A DNA stretch of 26,402 nt from a virus. A program made the position numbers and the translations under genes. Below are positions 13,535 through 23,029 of this stretch, in pieces (the first letter of the stretch is position 1; every line of letters starts with the position of its first letter). The stretch is from positions 1 to 26,402 of the IMG/VR virus record IMGVR_UViG_3300042904_000243; one strand, 5' to 3'. Below the pieces are notes generated by a model that saw only the letters and a program-made list of their open reading frames with translations, was not told the DNA's origin and did not search any database.

Positions 13535-16500
13535 ATGGCCGACGAATCAGCCAGCAGCGGTGGTGGGGGTGAGCAGGTCCAACTCAGCCTTGGGTTTGAC
13601 ACGGCTGAAGCCTCCAGTGCGGGCAAGATGTATGTCCGCTCCCTCGAGGAGATTGAGCAGGCGGCCAAGAAGACGGCACGCACGGTCGTGGGGGCCAGTG
13701 ACGAAATCAAGGCGGCCCAGGAGGCCGAGCTCCGGGCCATCCAGGCCAAGATGTCCGCCCAGCGCGACGCCGCGAGCGGGGCTCGAGGCGCGTCCCAGGA
13801 GCAGATGGAAGCCCGGCGCCTCATGGATCAGGCGCTCACCCGCGAGGCCAAGCTGGAGGAGGACCGCCAGAAGGTCCGCGACAAGGCCAAGGCCCAGGAG
13901 GCCGCTGTCCGGGCCGAGCAGGAGAAGACGGCCCAGCTCCAGGAGAAGCTCCTCAAGGGCGACACCGCCAAGAACTACCTCGCCGACCTGAAGGCCCGGG
14001 TCGAGGGGAGCAAGGGCGCGTTGAACAAGGCCCTGCAGGACGGGCTCGTGGATAAGAAGGGCGCCCAAGCGGCAGCCCGCCAGATGGCCGAGTTCTACAA
14101 GGCCGAGCTTCAGAACAAGATCGGTTCCTCCCCCATCTTCACCCGTCCGGCAGGCGCGGGGAACATGGCGCCTATCCAGCAGGCGCGCCAACTGAGCGGA
14201 GAGTTGGACAAGCTCGCCCTCAGCCATGACCGCATGGGGCGCTCCGCGCGGGGCAGCGGCATGCGGCTGGGCGAAATGCGCGAGTCCCTGGTGTCGGCCG
14301 CGTCGTCCATGATTGGCATTCCCCCGCTCGTGGGGCGTATCACCTCCACCGTGGGGCTGCTCGGCATGAGCCTCCCCATGATGTTGGGGATGGTGGCGGT
14401 GGTGGCGGGGCTGGGCATGGTGTGGAAGGGCGTTCAGGGCCCGACCAACGCCGCAGCGGAGGCGCAGTACAAGTACAATGAATCCGCCAAGGCGTCCCTC
14501 CACAATACCACCGAGCTCCATAAGGCGCTGGGCACCCTCAGCACGCTCAAGCTGGACGCGCCCACCAAGGAGATCAAGGAGCTCCGGGAGGAGACCGACA
14601 AAGTCCTGAAGAACTTCAGCACCAAGAAGCCCACCCTGATGAGCTACAAGCCGTCGGACTGGGTGGGCGGGGCAGACTTCCAGGAGATGAAGCGAGTGCT
14701 CCGCCAGTGGGGAGCAGATCTGGCCGAGGCCGTGGATCCCAAGGTGGCCAACTTCCGCATGGCCGAAGTCCGGAAGTTCAATGAAATGCTCCGGGGACTC
14801 AACACCCAGTTCGAGCACGGCAAAATCTCCGTCAAGGAATACAACGCCGAGGTGATCAAGTTCGGGTCCGAGCACCCCATGCTCCAGCGGTTCGCCCAGG
14901 AGGTGCTGCGCACCACCGGCGTGTTGGAGGGGATGCAGAAGAAGCTGAACGACATAAGCATCGAGAACGCCCAGGTCGCCGCCACGGCGGACCGCATGAC
15001 GCGCGCCTATGGCGGACTGGCGGGCGTGGGGCCCGAGCTGGACAACCTGGTTCGTCAGCAGAACAAGACCTACGCCCTACGCACCGGGGGCGCCAAGGCC
15101 GAAAAGCGCGTGGAGGACCGCTACGCCACCGAGGACAAGGCGCAGGACTTCTACGTCAAGCTCCTCAAGGAGCAGGGGCTCGTGGCAGCGGCCTCCCTCA
15201 CCTACGCGGATGCGTTGAAGCAGGAGAAGGGGGCCGCGCACGACGCGGCGGTGGCCGCCAAGTACCTCGCTGAGCAGATTACCGGACAGGCCCGGGCCCA
15301 CGAGGAGGCCAACAAGACGGCCAGCGAGGCGGAGTCTGAGCGCAAGCGCCTCACCGAGGAAATCAAGCAGCAGACCAAGGCGCGGGAGGAAGGGGCCAAG
15401 GCCCGGGCGGACGAGCTCGGGTACGCGGGCCGCCTGCTGGCTGCCGCCAAGCAGGGCGCCGACGCCTACACCAAGGAGACGGAAGCAATCCAGCTCCTGG
15501 TGGCCCGCAAGGCCGCCGAGAAGCAGGCGTTCGACCAGACCCACGATGCCAAGACCAAGGCGCTCACCACCACGCAGGCGTATTATGAGTCCCTGCGGAA
15601 TGAGCTCGTGGCCGTGGCGGAAATGTCCAGCTCGTGGACCAAGCTCACGACCCAGTACAGCAACGTCAACGCCATCACCGCCGCCGCCGAGCGGCAGGAA
15701 GCGCTGACGGCAGCCCGTCGGATAGGCACGCAGGCCACCGAGGATGCTGCCGCTGCTGAGAAATACCTGCAGGCTGTGCGCGGGGCTGAGAAGATCGCGG
15801 ATCCTGCCGCTCGCGCAGCGACGATTGCAGCGGCCAACCGGCTCTACAACGCTGAGATCGGCGACAGCGCCGTCAAGGACCAGAAGGAGAAGGAGAAGCA
15901 GGCCCAGACCCAACTCGAGCGGGCCGAGGAGCAGAAGCGCCGGGAGGCGGTCCAGGAATACAAGCGCATGGCGTCAGAGGTGAAGCAGGAGTTCGTGGCC
16001 ATCTTCACCCAGATTGCGAACGGCGGAGCCGACATCTTCGGTCAGATGCTGGACCGGCTCCGGGGCAAGTTCCTGGATTGGGCTGCCGAGCTCGCGAGCG
16101 ACCAGCTCATGAAGCGGCTGTTCGGCAGCGTGGATTCGCTCCGCCTCCCCAAGGGGGCAATGAACGGCGTACCCACCAAGGACGCGGTGCCCCGGGCGGA
16201 AGACGGGTTCGGCTTCGCCCCAAGCAGCGACCCCAAGCTCGGCGTGTGGGGCGGGCGCATTGGGAGCGGGGTCATGGGACTGGCCGCAGGCTACACCACC
16301 GGCTCGGCGCTGTATAGCCCCAAGCACGGCATGGCGGGCAACTACGTGCGCGGGGCCCTTGGCGGCGCCGCCGCCGGGGCGATGGCGGGCGCCAGCGTGG
16401 GCGGGGTCCCCGGCGCCATCATTGGCGGCGTGGCGGGCTTCATTGGCGGCATCATCGGCGTGGGCAAGGCCGCCAAGGAAGCGGCCAAGCAGATGGCCGA

Positions 16501-17404
16501 AGCGCAGAAGGAGCTCAAGCTCTCCATGGAGGGGCTCCGGTCCTCCGTCAAGGGCGACCAGACGGGCGCCAGCATCGCGCAGATCAACCGCGAGCGCGAG
16601 GAAATGCGGAAGGCCATTGAGAACGCCTATCAGGGCGGGGGCCGGCATAGCCAGCAGGTGGCCAACCGGAACGCCGCACTGAAGGAAATGGGCGAGCTCA
16701 TGGACAAGCGCATCTCCCAGCTCAAGGAGGCGGTCCAGCTTGAACTCAAGCGCACCACGGAGGATTACCGGGTCCGGTACTTGTCGGCCAGCGGGAAGAA
16801 CGTGGACGCGGCCAAGGAGTCGTTCGCCAATAGCCAGCGCCGCGAACTGGAGGACCTCAAGAAGTCCTTTGGCGACGAGGTGGACGCGGACGAGCGCCGA
16901 GCGCAGACCGAGCTCGAGCTCGCGCAGGCCGCCGAGCGCCACAAGTTCGCCATCGACCTGGCGACCGGCGCGCTCACGGGCTTTGCCACCACGGTACGGA
17001 ACGGTCCTGCCGGCTTCAAGGTGCAGGACTACATCGGCATGTTCGGCGTGGCCTATCAGCGTGGGGCCACCCCCGGGAGCGCTGGGTGGTCGCCCGACCA
17101 GCTCACGCCGCCCAGTCGCCCCAGCACCACCTACGCCCCAGCTCCCACCACAGCGGCGCCGCCGCCGATTCAGCAAGTCACCTTCGCCCCACCTGCGGCG
17201 GTTCAGCAAACGCTCGCCCCCGCTCCCAAGGACGAGGACGCCATCAACGTCTTCCATTGGGACGGGGACGCCAACTTCCACTTCCCCACCACGCCGCCGA
17301 ACCCCGAGGCGTTGTTTGACGGGTTCATCACCATCCTCAAGCGCAAGGCGGGCACCCGCACCGGGCGGGCGGTCGAGCTGAGCAAGGTTCTGGACCGGCT
17401 ATGA
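13535..17404 (+). CDS. Tail tape measure protein
   Basis: At 1,289 residues this is the longest gene and sits right after the tail chaperones, as a tape measure should. Residues about 35-190 are Ala/Glu/Lys/Gln-rich coiled coil. A hydrophobic stretch at about 253-300 (PPLVGRITSTVGLLGMSL, MMLGMVAVVAGLGMVW) is of the kind used for membrane passage during DNA ejection. A long helical middle follows, then a Gly/Ala-rich hydrophobic region at about 900-985 (GGAAAGAMAGASVGGVPGAI, IGGVAGFIGGIIGVG). More coiled coil and a Pro-rich segment at about 1185-1235 come before a charged C-terminus. No lysozyme or peptidase domain is recognisable. At the lambda ratio of about 0.15 nm per residue the tail would be near 190 nm. 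The end overlaps the next gene as ATGA. Confidence 0.9.
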   Translation: MADESASSGGGGEQVQLSLGFDTAEASSAGKMYVRSLEEIEQAAKKTARTVVGASDEIKAAQEAELRAIQAKMSAQRDAASGARGASQEQMEARRLMDQALTREAKLEEDRQKVRDKAKAQEAAVRAEQEKTAQLQEKLLKGDTAKNYLADLKARVEGSKGALNKALQDGLVDKKGAQAAARQMAEFYKAELQNKIGSSPIFTRPAGAGNMAPIQQARQLSGELDKLALSHDRMGRSARGSGMRLGEMRESLVSAASSMIGIPPLVGRITSTVGLLGMSLPMMLGMVAVVAGLGMVWKGVQGPTNAAAEAQYKYNESAKASLHNTTELHKALGTLSTLKLDAPTKEIKELREETDKVLKNFSTKKPTLMSYKPSDWVGGADFQEMKRVLRQWGADLAEAVDPKVANFRMAEVRKFNEMLRGLNTQFEHGKISVKEYNAEVIKFGSEHPMLQRFAQEVLRTTGVLEGMQKKLNDISIENAQVAATADRMTRAYGGLAGVGPELDNLVRQQNKTYALRTGGAKAEKRVEDRYATEDKAQDFYVKLLKEQGLVAAASLTYADALKQEKGAAHDAAVAAKYLAEQITGQARAHEEANKTASEAESERKRLTEEIKQQTKAREEGAKARADELGYAGRLLAAAKQGADAYTKETEAIQLLVARKAAEKQAFDQTHDAKTKALTTTQAYYESLRNELVAVAEMSSSWTKLTTQYSNVNAITAAAERQEALTAARRIGTQATEDAAAAEKYLQAVRGAEKIADPAARAATIAAANRLYNAEIGDSAVKDQKEKEKQAQTQLERAEEQKRREAVQEYKRMASEVKQEFVAIFTQIANGGADIFGQMLDRLRGKFLDWAAELASDQLMKRLFGSVDSLRLPKGAMNGVPTKDAVPRAEDGFGFAPSSDPKLGVWGGRIGSGVMGLAAGYTTGSALYSPKHGMAGNYVRGALGGAAAGAMAGASVGGVPGAIIGGVAGFIGGIIGVGKAAKEAAKQMAEAQKELKLSMEGLRSSVKGDQTGASIAQINREREEMRKAIENAYQGGGRHSQQVANRNAALKEMGELMDKRISQLKEAVQLELKRTTEDYRVRYLSASGKNVDAAKESFANSQRRELEDLKKSFGDEVDADERRAQTELELAQAAERHKFAIDLATGALTGFATTVRNGPAGFKVQDYIGMFGVAYQRGATPGSAGWSPDQLTPPSRPSTTYAPAPTTAAPPPIQQVTFAPPAAVQQTLAPAPKDEDAINVFHWDGDANFHFPTTPPNPEALFDGFITILKRKAGTRTGRAVELSKVLDRL

Positions 17405-18360
17405 GCATCCTCACCATCGGGGTAGGGACCCTGGACATTGCGGTAGACTGCCGAGAGGCTGTCAAGCTCGCCCCCATAGAGATTGGCGAAATCGCCCAGT
17501 CCATCCTCGGCAACGAGATCAACGCTGTGGTGGGCGAGCGCATCCGGGCCCGGGTCATCACCACAGAGCTGGACAACACCACGAGCACCCTGATTCGGGC
17601 CACCTTCGCGAACAGGGCCAAGGTGCTATGCTCCAGCGAGGCGTTCGACAACGGGCTCACCCCCATCTACGTGTCGGCCGTCATCGAGGGGAAGATCATG
17701 CAGGGGCTCATCAGTTGGGAGCTCAGTATCGACATGACCGAATGCCCGGACCCCCTGAGCGCCGTGCCGGGCGCCTTTGAGTTCTTGCTCAGCAGTGTGG
17801 CGTCTCCCGATATGGGGGGTGCTTTGGTGTCCACCCCCGATGGTAGCTACCCGGGAGACTCCTCCAGCGGAGTCAGCGTGGGCACGACATTGGTGCCGCC
17901 CACTGCCGCGTGCCCCGGTGTACCGGCGACCGTGTTTTCGGCCACTCCCGAGGCCAAGTGGTTGTCCGTTGAGCTCGCAGCGGGATACGTGGTAGGAACC
18001 CCCTCGATTCGTTTTGAAACGGACAGCGGCGGGGGAACGGCCACCACCTGGGAACTTCAGTCCACCAAAGCCCTGCTGTACCTGCGGCGCGGCGGGGCTA
18101 ACGTATTGGGCCCATGGGAGACGGGGTACTACGGCACCTTGGGAGGCCTGGGTTGGTCCACCGTTGTCATGGAGTTCCCCTCGCCGTTGAACTTCCAATT
18201 GCAAGCTGGGGACCGACTGTACATTGAGTTGTGGTCCCGCCTTGCCTTGAAGTGCGGCCAAACGGACGACGCCACCCGACAGTTTTTCTACCACGGCAGC
18301 GTGCCCGGTCCCCGACAGGATCCGGTGCTGCTCATTTCCGGCGACATAGCCTCGCTCTAA
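17401..18360 (+). CDS. Distal tail/minor tail protein candidate
   Basis: The 319-residue protein follows the tape measure with an ATGA overlap, the usual place of the distal tail protein. Residues 1-120 form one unit (LTIGVGTLDIAVDCREAVKL, IGEIAQSILGNEINAVVGER, AKVLCSSEAFDNGLTPIYVS, IMQGLISWELSIDMTE) that does not match a family I can name. After a flexible Gly/Ser/Pro linker, residues about 170-319 form a beta-rich, carbohydrate-binding-like domain (ELAAGYVVGTPSIRFETDSG, MEFPSPLNFQLQAGDRLYIE). An added sugar-binding domain on a tail-tip protein would help adsorption. The next gene starts immediately after the TAA. Confidence 0.6.
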   Translation: MSILTIGVGTLDIAVDCREAVKLAPIEIGEIAQSILGNEINAVVGERIRARVITTELDNTTSTLIRATFANRAKVLCSSEAFDNGLTPIYVSAVIEGKIMQGLISWELSIDMTECPDPLSAVPGAFEFLLSSVASPDMGGALVSTPDGSYPGDSSSGVSVGTTLVPPTAACPGVPATVFSATPEAKWLSVELAAGYVVGTPSIRFETDSGGGTATTWELQSTKALLYLRRGGANVLGPWETGYYGTLGGLGWSTVVMEFPSPLNFQLQAGDRLYIELWSRLALKCGQTDDATRQFFYHGSVPGPRQDPVLLISGDIASL

Positions 18361-20742
18361 ATGCCGTACACCTTCACCACCGCCGATCGTGAGCTGGTGG
18401 AATCGGGAGTGTTCTCCTGTTTCCAACGGTTGTGGCTCACAGACCCGAACGGGGACTGGGTGTTCGTGGGCATGCTGGCCAGCGACCTGGGGGGACCGCA
18501 CGACTTCCAGATTGCTGCTGAACTCTCCCATCACGTGGACGCGCACACCTACGCCTTCACCGCACTGGTGGCGCGGCAACACGGTACGCTGTCCCTGAGC
18601 CCGTATCGCTTCAACTCCCCGCTCAACGCGGACAGTACGGGCGTATGGGCCCCGTTCCTGGATGTGCGCCGGTACTGGATGGTAGACCAGGTCGTGATGC
18701 TCACAGGAATGGTTCCCGACGACACCAACTACGTGGAAATGGGGCGGGGCATTGTGGACGAGATTCTCGTCAACCTCCCGGCCAACACCATCAACCTCGT
18801 GGGGCGCGGGCTCGAGGGTGAGCTCATGGACGCCACCATCACCGACCCCACGTTCTATGGCAATGATGCGGTCCCCGTCCCGCTGGCGACGGTCCTCCAG
18901 CAGATGCTGGACGACTGGGGCCCGGGCGGGTACACTGTGGTGGAGGACGACCCCGCGCTGTTCGACATGGTGCTCCATCAAGTCGCGCGGGGGAACCTGT
19001 GGCCCGCCATGGCCGCCGCCGCCGACAAAGCCTCGTGCCTCCTCGAGGTGTTGCCCGGGGCCATCGACGGGGAGTTTGACGTCCGTATTACAAAGCCTAA
19101 CCTGACCCCCGTCGGCCCGGACTACACCATTGAGGCGTACACGGTCACCGACCTGCCGACCGTCGCCACCAAGCTGGAAAGCGTCCGCACCGTGGTGCGG
19201 CTCACCTACGAGAGCACCACCGGGGGACGCACGACCATCCAGCGCCCCACGGTGCTCCCCAGCGTGGCGAGCACCCGGTATGGTGTCCGCATTCTGGACA
19301 TTGACCTGTCGGCGGAGACCCAGGTCACGGCAGACACCCCGGCAGGGGACTTTGCGGATCGGGTGCTCAGCGATGTGCAGTTCCCCACGGTGGAGTACGA
19401 ACTCACGGTGCCTGGCCTGTGGTGGGTCAAGCTGCGGGACTATGTCAAGCTGACCCCGGACTATCAGGTCTTCGACGATGACCAGTATGGGGCCATCCAG
19501 ACGTACACCAAGCGTTGGGAAAACCACGTCCTCAAGACCAAGCTCGGGATGCGCGGCCAGCCGTCCCTGCGGTACCAGACGTGGATTGACCTCGGGCGCG
19601 GGGGCTCGGGCTCGGTCGCCTCAATTGTGGACCTGTCGGCGAGCTTCCAGGAACTGAACACGGGGCTGGCCCGGCTTGCGGGCATCCAGTATGCCGGCAC
19701 CGTGAACAAGCAGACGCGCTCCGTGCGGGTCCGCATCTCAGAAGACCCCACCTTCGCCACCAGCATTTCCGACACCACGACCACGCTCCCGTATGGGACG
19801 GTAGATTTTGCGAACCTGGTTCCGCTCTCCACCGCCCAGCGCGACAAGACGTTCTACGTGCAGGCCACGCCGTACAGCGGGCCCGCGCTGGGGGGAGTGA
19901 TGGGAACGCCCCTCGTGCGGGTGGTGTACACGCCCGCGCTGGTCCCGGTGATCACGAGCCCCAACATCACACTCGCCAACGCCGGCACCACGTTCGACCT
20001 CATCGTGACCAAAGGTCCGTTTGCGGAGTCGCTCAAGATTGAAATCTCCGCGGACCCCACGTTCGCCACGAGCAACTACACCCCGTTCCCCACGTACTAC
20101 CAGTTCGTGCTGCCCGCGGATGTCCTCACCTACTCGGACTTTGTCCCTGTGGCGGACTTCGGCCTGAAGCTCTATGCCCGGCTCACGCCCTACACGGGAC
20201 CCTTGGTGGCGGGACTCCCCACGGGGAGCGCCGGGGCGCCGGTGGTCATTGCCACGGTGGACGGGATGGTCAACCCGACCACCCAGCTCCTGCCAGGAGG
20301 CGCAGCGGCGGGGGACATCTTGGTGTTCGACGGGACCAACTGGCTCCCCGAAGCCCCCGTGGCCCCCAGCACCGAACGGAGCCTGGTGTTCCCGTTTGGG
20401 AACGGGGCGACCATGGGCGCGGCGGGGGATTGGTTGGCGCTGATGCCGGGGTTTGACTTCACGGCTGCGCGCTGGAAGGTTCGGGCCCTCAAGGCCGACC
20501 GCTCACAAGCCACGCTCGACGCTACCTTCACGGTCAAGAAGGTGGAGGAGGCAGGTGGGGCGTTGGTGGATCTTGGGGGTGGAACGCTCACCCTGTCTGG
20601 CGTGTCTGAAGCCAGCGGCTGCGCAGCAGCATGGGCGAACAAGGCGTGTCTGGAAAACGACGAAATCGTCGTCACACTGGAGACGTTGACCAACCCCAAC
20701 GCCATCACTTCGCTGGTGTTCACCCTCACGGTAGAGACATAA
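18361..20742 (+). CDS. Tail hub-like protein with Fn3-like repeats
   Basis: This 793-residue protein is probably the central tail-tip hub. Residues 1-435 carry hub-like beta/alpha segments: GVFSCFQRLWLTDPNGDWVF, LLEVLPGAIDGEFDVRITKP, VELTVPGLWW-type strands (VEYELTVPGLWWVKLRDYVK), and IQTYTKRWENHVLKTKLGMR. Two related modules follow at about 450-520 and 550-630, marked by RISEDPTFATS and EISADPTFATS and ending YVQATPYSG and YARLTPYTG; these look like Fn3-type repeats. A linker with GDILVFDGTNWLPEAP (about 650-666) leads to a C-terminal beta domain. The first residues follow the preceding stop with no spacer, implying coupling. The hub assignment rests on order and length; no peptidase motif is visible. 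Confidence 0.66.
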   Translation: MPYTFTTADRELVESGVFSCFQRLWLTDPNGDWVFVGMLASDLGGPHDFQIAAELSHHVDAHTYAFTALVARQHGTLSLSPYRFNSPLNADSTGVWAPFLDVRRYWMVDQVVMLTGMVPDDTNYVEMGRGIVDEILVNLPANTINLVGRGLEGELMDATITDPTFYGNDAVPVPLATVLQQMLDDWGPGGYTVVEDDPALFDMVLHQVARGNLWPAMAAAADKASCLLEVLPGAIDGEFDVRITKPNLTPVGPDYTIEAYTVTDLPTVATKLESVRTVVRLTYESTTGGRTTIQRPTVLPSVASTRYGVRILDIDLSAETQVTADTPAGDFADRVLSDVQFPTVEYELTVPGLWWVKLRDYVKLTPDYQVFDDDQYGAIQTYTKRWENHVLKTKLGMRGQPSLRYQTWIDLGRGGSGSVASIVDLSASFQELNTGLARLAGIQYAGTVNKQTRSVRVRISEDPTFATSISDTTTTLPYGTVDFANLVPLSTAQRDKTFYVQATPYSGPALGGVMGTPLVRVVYTPALVPVITSPNITLANAGTTFDLIVTKGPFAESLKIEISADPTFATSNYTPFPTYYQFVLPADVLTYSDFVPVADFGLKLYARLTPYTGPLVAGLPTGSAGAPVVIATVDGMVNPTTQLLPGGAAAGDILVFDGTNWLPEAPVAPSTERSLVFPFGNGATMGAAGDWLALMPGFDFTAARWKVRALKADRSQATLDATFTVKKVEEAGGALVDLGGGTLTLSGVSEASGCAAAWANKACLENDEIVVTLETLTNPNAITSLVFTLTVET

Positions 20743-20743
20743 C

Positions 20744-21787
20744 ATGGGTATCATCGGCTACGGCAATGACGACATCGACGTCTCGCTGATTGGTGGCACC
20801 GTCGTCACGTCGGGCCATGGTATGGATACGGCGCTGGTAAAGACGGCCATCTACAGCAACGCGGCCTATCTGACACCGAGCCACAGCATCTACTTCACGG
20901 ACCAGAAGTGGGGCGGTGCGGCGTTGGCGTCATTCCGGCTGCAATTCCTGGCCAACTGCGGCGACGTCGGGAGCTTCAACACGCACACGTTGAAGTGGCT
21001 GGTCTTCAAGAACCTCACCTCCGGGCTGGAGGTGTTCCGGATCTGTCACGTGACCGCGACCCGGAACATGACCCTGCAGTACAACACGAGCAGCACGCCG
21101 GGGTCGCCCACGTGGGTGGCGGTGGGCGTCACGCAAACAGAGCCCGCTGGCGTCCACTTCCATACGCTCGAGGTGGACATTCACGACACCACCGGGGTGC
21201 TGAAGTGGTATCGCGACGGCATATTGCTCGCCTCCATGACCGGCGACACGAAGCTCATCGGCGTGAGCACGATTGAGGTCGTGGACTTCTGGGGCTGGAG
21301 CAACGACACCGGCTTCGGGGGTGGTGACTACTACTGGGCCATGCATCTGCTCACGACGGTGGACTATCAACCGTATGGGCTGCAGGTGGTGAACCCGGCG
21401 ATCAACGGGGCAGGCGCCGTGGCTGGGCAGGACTCGGGCGTCTATACGGATGTGAACGAAACGACGCTCAACCGGGCGAACGGGCTCACTCTGGACACAG
21501 CCGGGGACGGGTTCTCCGGCACGGTTGCCGACTTGGCCGGCACGGCGGCCACGGCGCCCATCATGGCGGTGCGGGCCGCCGCAGATGTGCGGTGCGGCTC
21601 GACCGGGCCGAACGATGTGAAGCTATTCGTGCGCGTGAGTGGCACCAATTACTACTCGCCCTCCATCCCTATCAGCGGCATCGGCTTTGTCACGGTCATG
21701 TATATCTGGGAGCTGAATCCGGCGACCGGCCTCCCCTGGACCATTGCCGAGTACAACGCGGCAGAAGTCGGCTGCGAGGCCGCGTAA
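20744..21787 (+). CDS. LamG-like tail adhesin
   Basis: The 347-residue product begins one base after the hub stop codon. Residues about 30-220 have a concanavalin/LamG-like pattern (SHSIYFTDQKWGGAALASFR, HFHTLEVDIHDTTGVLKWYR, DGILLASMTGDTKL), expected to bind glycans. Residues about 225-347 form a second beta domain that ends NPATGLPWTIAEYNAAEVG, a C-terminal module with an 'NP.TG..WT..E.NA.E.G' pattern common in phage tail proteins. It is likely part of the tail tip and a receptor-binding candidate. No chaperone domain or enzyme motif is visible. Confidence 0.65.
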   Translation: MGIIGYGNDDIDVSLIGGTVVTSGHGMDTALVKTAIYSNAAYLTPSHSIYFTDQKWGGAALASFRLQFLANCGDVGSFNTHTLKWLVFKNLTSGLEVFRICHVTATRNMTLQYNTSSTPGSPTWVAVGVTQTEPAGVHFHTLEVDIHDTTGVLKWYRDGILLASMTGDTKLIGVSTIEVVDFWGWSNDTGFGGGDYYWAMHLLTTVDYQPYGLQVVNPAINGAGAVAGQDSGVYTDVNETTLNRANGLTLDTAGDGFSGTVADLAGTAATAPIMAVRAAADVRCGSTGPNDVKLFVRVSGTNYYSPSIPISGIGFVTVMYIWELNPATGLPWTIAEYNAAEVGCEAA

Positions 21788-21790
21788 CCC

Positions 21791-22522
21791 ATGGGGGCAC
21801 GCGCCTACCGCATCTTTGTTCGCTCGGTCAACGGGTCCACGGCTGTGTCGATCGGCGAGCTCGAGCTCCGGGCCACGGCAGGAGGCGCCGCCCAGAACGG
21901 CGGCGTTGCTATCTACTCGGGCCAAGCGGACGCCACAATCGGGACCACCGGGCACGCGGCGTCCAATGCGTTTGATGGGCTGTTGACCACCCGGTGGGCC
22001 GTCCTGATGAACGGCCAAGGCACTATGTATGGTGCGTATGGCGCGTGGCTCGGTCGAGATTACGGTGTTGGTGCCAACGTTGAGGTGGAAGAGTTCTTCT
22101 TGGGGCAGCGGTCAGATTGCTGTACGGATCAGGGACCCAACCGCTTTGTCCTGCAACGGACCACCGACGACCCCGCCGATTTGGGAGCCCGGTGGTACAA
22201 TCACTCGGCGGAATACTCCGGATACACCTGGACGCTCGGCCAGACCCGCGTGTTCACCGGGCCGTTCACCCCCACCACATTCAACGTCTACAAGCTCCAG
22301 TCCACGGCACTAATCGGTGGATGGGACAACGCGATCACCGTCTCCAAGCTCAAACTGGACGCCCTCGTGGGCGGCATCCCGAACGGGCTGATGGTTAGCA
22401 AGCTCAAACTGGACGCCCTCGTGGGGGCCGAACCGGCCCGCGTCACGACGAGCAAACTCACGTTGCAGGCGCTCTTGTATTTCCGCCCCCGGGCGACCAA
22501 CGGCTCTGCGCAAATCATCTAA
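21791..22522 (+). CDS. Discoidin (F5/8C)-like tail adhesin with C-terminal repeats
   Basis: The 243-residue product starts three bases after the previous stop. Residues about 5-75 resemble an F5/8-type C (discoidin-like) carbohydrate-binding domain: YRIFVRSVNGSTAVSIGELE, then ASNAFDG and TRW. The middle is beta-rich. The last ~60 residues contain three copies of a short strand motif (SKLKLDALVG, SKLKLDALVG, SKLTLQALLY) spaced 17-18 residues apart. Such repeats occur at the ends of phage tail proteins and may anchor partner fibres or form a small beta-helix. With the preceding gene it completes the tail-tip adhesin set before the lysis genes. Confidence 0.62.
   Translation: MGARAYRIFVRSVNGSTAVSIGELELRATAGGAAQNGGVAIYSGQADATIGTTGHAASNAFDGLLTTRWAVLMNGQGTMYGAYGAWLGRDYGVGANVEVEEFFLGQRSDCCTDQGPNRFVLQRTTDDPADLGARWYNHSAEYSGYTWTLGQTRVFTGPFTPTTFNVYKLQSTALIGGWDNAITVSKLKLDALVGGIPNGLMVSKLKLDALVGAEPARVTTSKLTLQALLYFRPRATNGSAQII
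22345..22425 (+). repeat. 27-bp direct repeat in the discoidin-like adhesin gene
   Basis: An identical 27-base unit beginning CAAGCTCAAACTGGACGCCC is present at 22345-22371 and 22399-22425, a 54-base period. A third, diverged copy follows near 22452. Exact nucleotide identity points to recent tandem duplication. Confidence 0.9.
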
Positions 22523-22582
22523 CGCTAGGGCAAGTCGAGCGTCCGCGCGACTCTGGGGCTTCCTCCCCGGAACCCCCCGCGT

Positions 22583-23029
22583 ATGCAAGCCACTATCCCT
22601 ATACCCACGGCAGCCCTGTGGCCGCTCCTCTTGGCCGGGGCGCTCACTGCCGCCGCGTTCACCTGGAAGTCCCTGCTCCGGGGCCTGTGGGCCCTCGGCA
22701 TGCGGCTGGCGGAGTCCGACCTCAAGACCCAGGTGGACACCATGTACAAGGACCGCGTGGCCGTGTATGACGCCGCCGTGGAGCAGACCGGCGCCAACAC
22801 AGATTCGCTCATTGCGTTCGAGGCCGCGCTGAAGGAACAGGGCAACGCCTTGGTCCATACGCTCACCAACGGGCTGGAGAAGCAGACCCACGCCGTCGAA
22901 CGAATTGCCGACAACACAGACCGCTCGTTCCGCGAGCTCCAGAAAGAGGCCAGCGCCACCGCCCAATCCGTAGCCCACATAGCCGGGTTCCTCGCGGCGC
23001 AGCGCGGCTACCAACCCCCCATCACATGA
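22583..23029 (+). CDS. Membrane-anchored coiled-coil protein of the lysis cassette
   Basis: The 148-residue protein has one N-terminal membrane segment (about 8-26, LWPLLLAGALTAAAFTW framed by Pro and Lys) and then a long soluble helical part (ESDLKTQVDTMYKDRVAVYD, ALKEQGNALVHTLTNGLEKQ, RSFRELQKEASATAQ), ending in a short Pro tail. It opens the lysis cassette and overlaps the holin candidate by ATGA. Single-span coiled-coil proteins in this position can be holin partners or inner-membrane spanins, but nothing decides between these. GGAA 10 bases before ATG may serve as ribosome site. Confidence 0.6.
   Translation: MQATIPIPTAALWPLLLAGALTAAAFTWKSLLRGLWALGMRLAESDLKTQVDTMYKDRVAVYDAAVEQTGANTDSLIAFEAALKEQGNALVHTLTNGLEKQTHAVERIADNTDRSFRELQKEASATAQSVAHIAGFLAAQRGYQPPIT

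Noticed and set aside
17626-19527. Long minus-strand open frame (633 codons) opposite the tail-tip genes
   Set aside because: Composition is that of a GC shadow frame and it spans two tightly coupled + strand genes.
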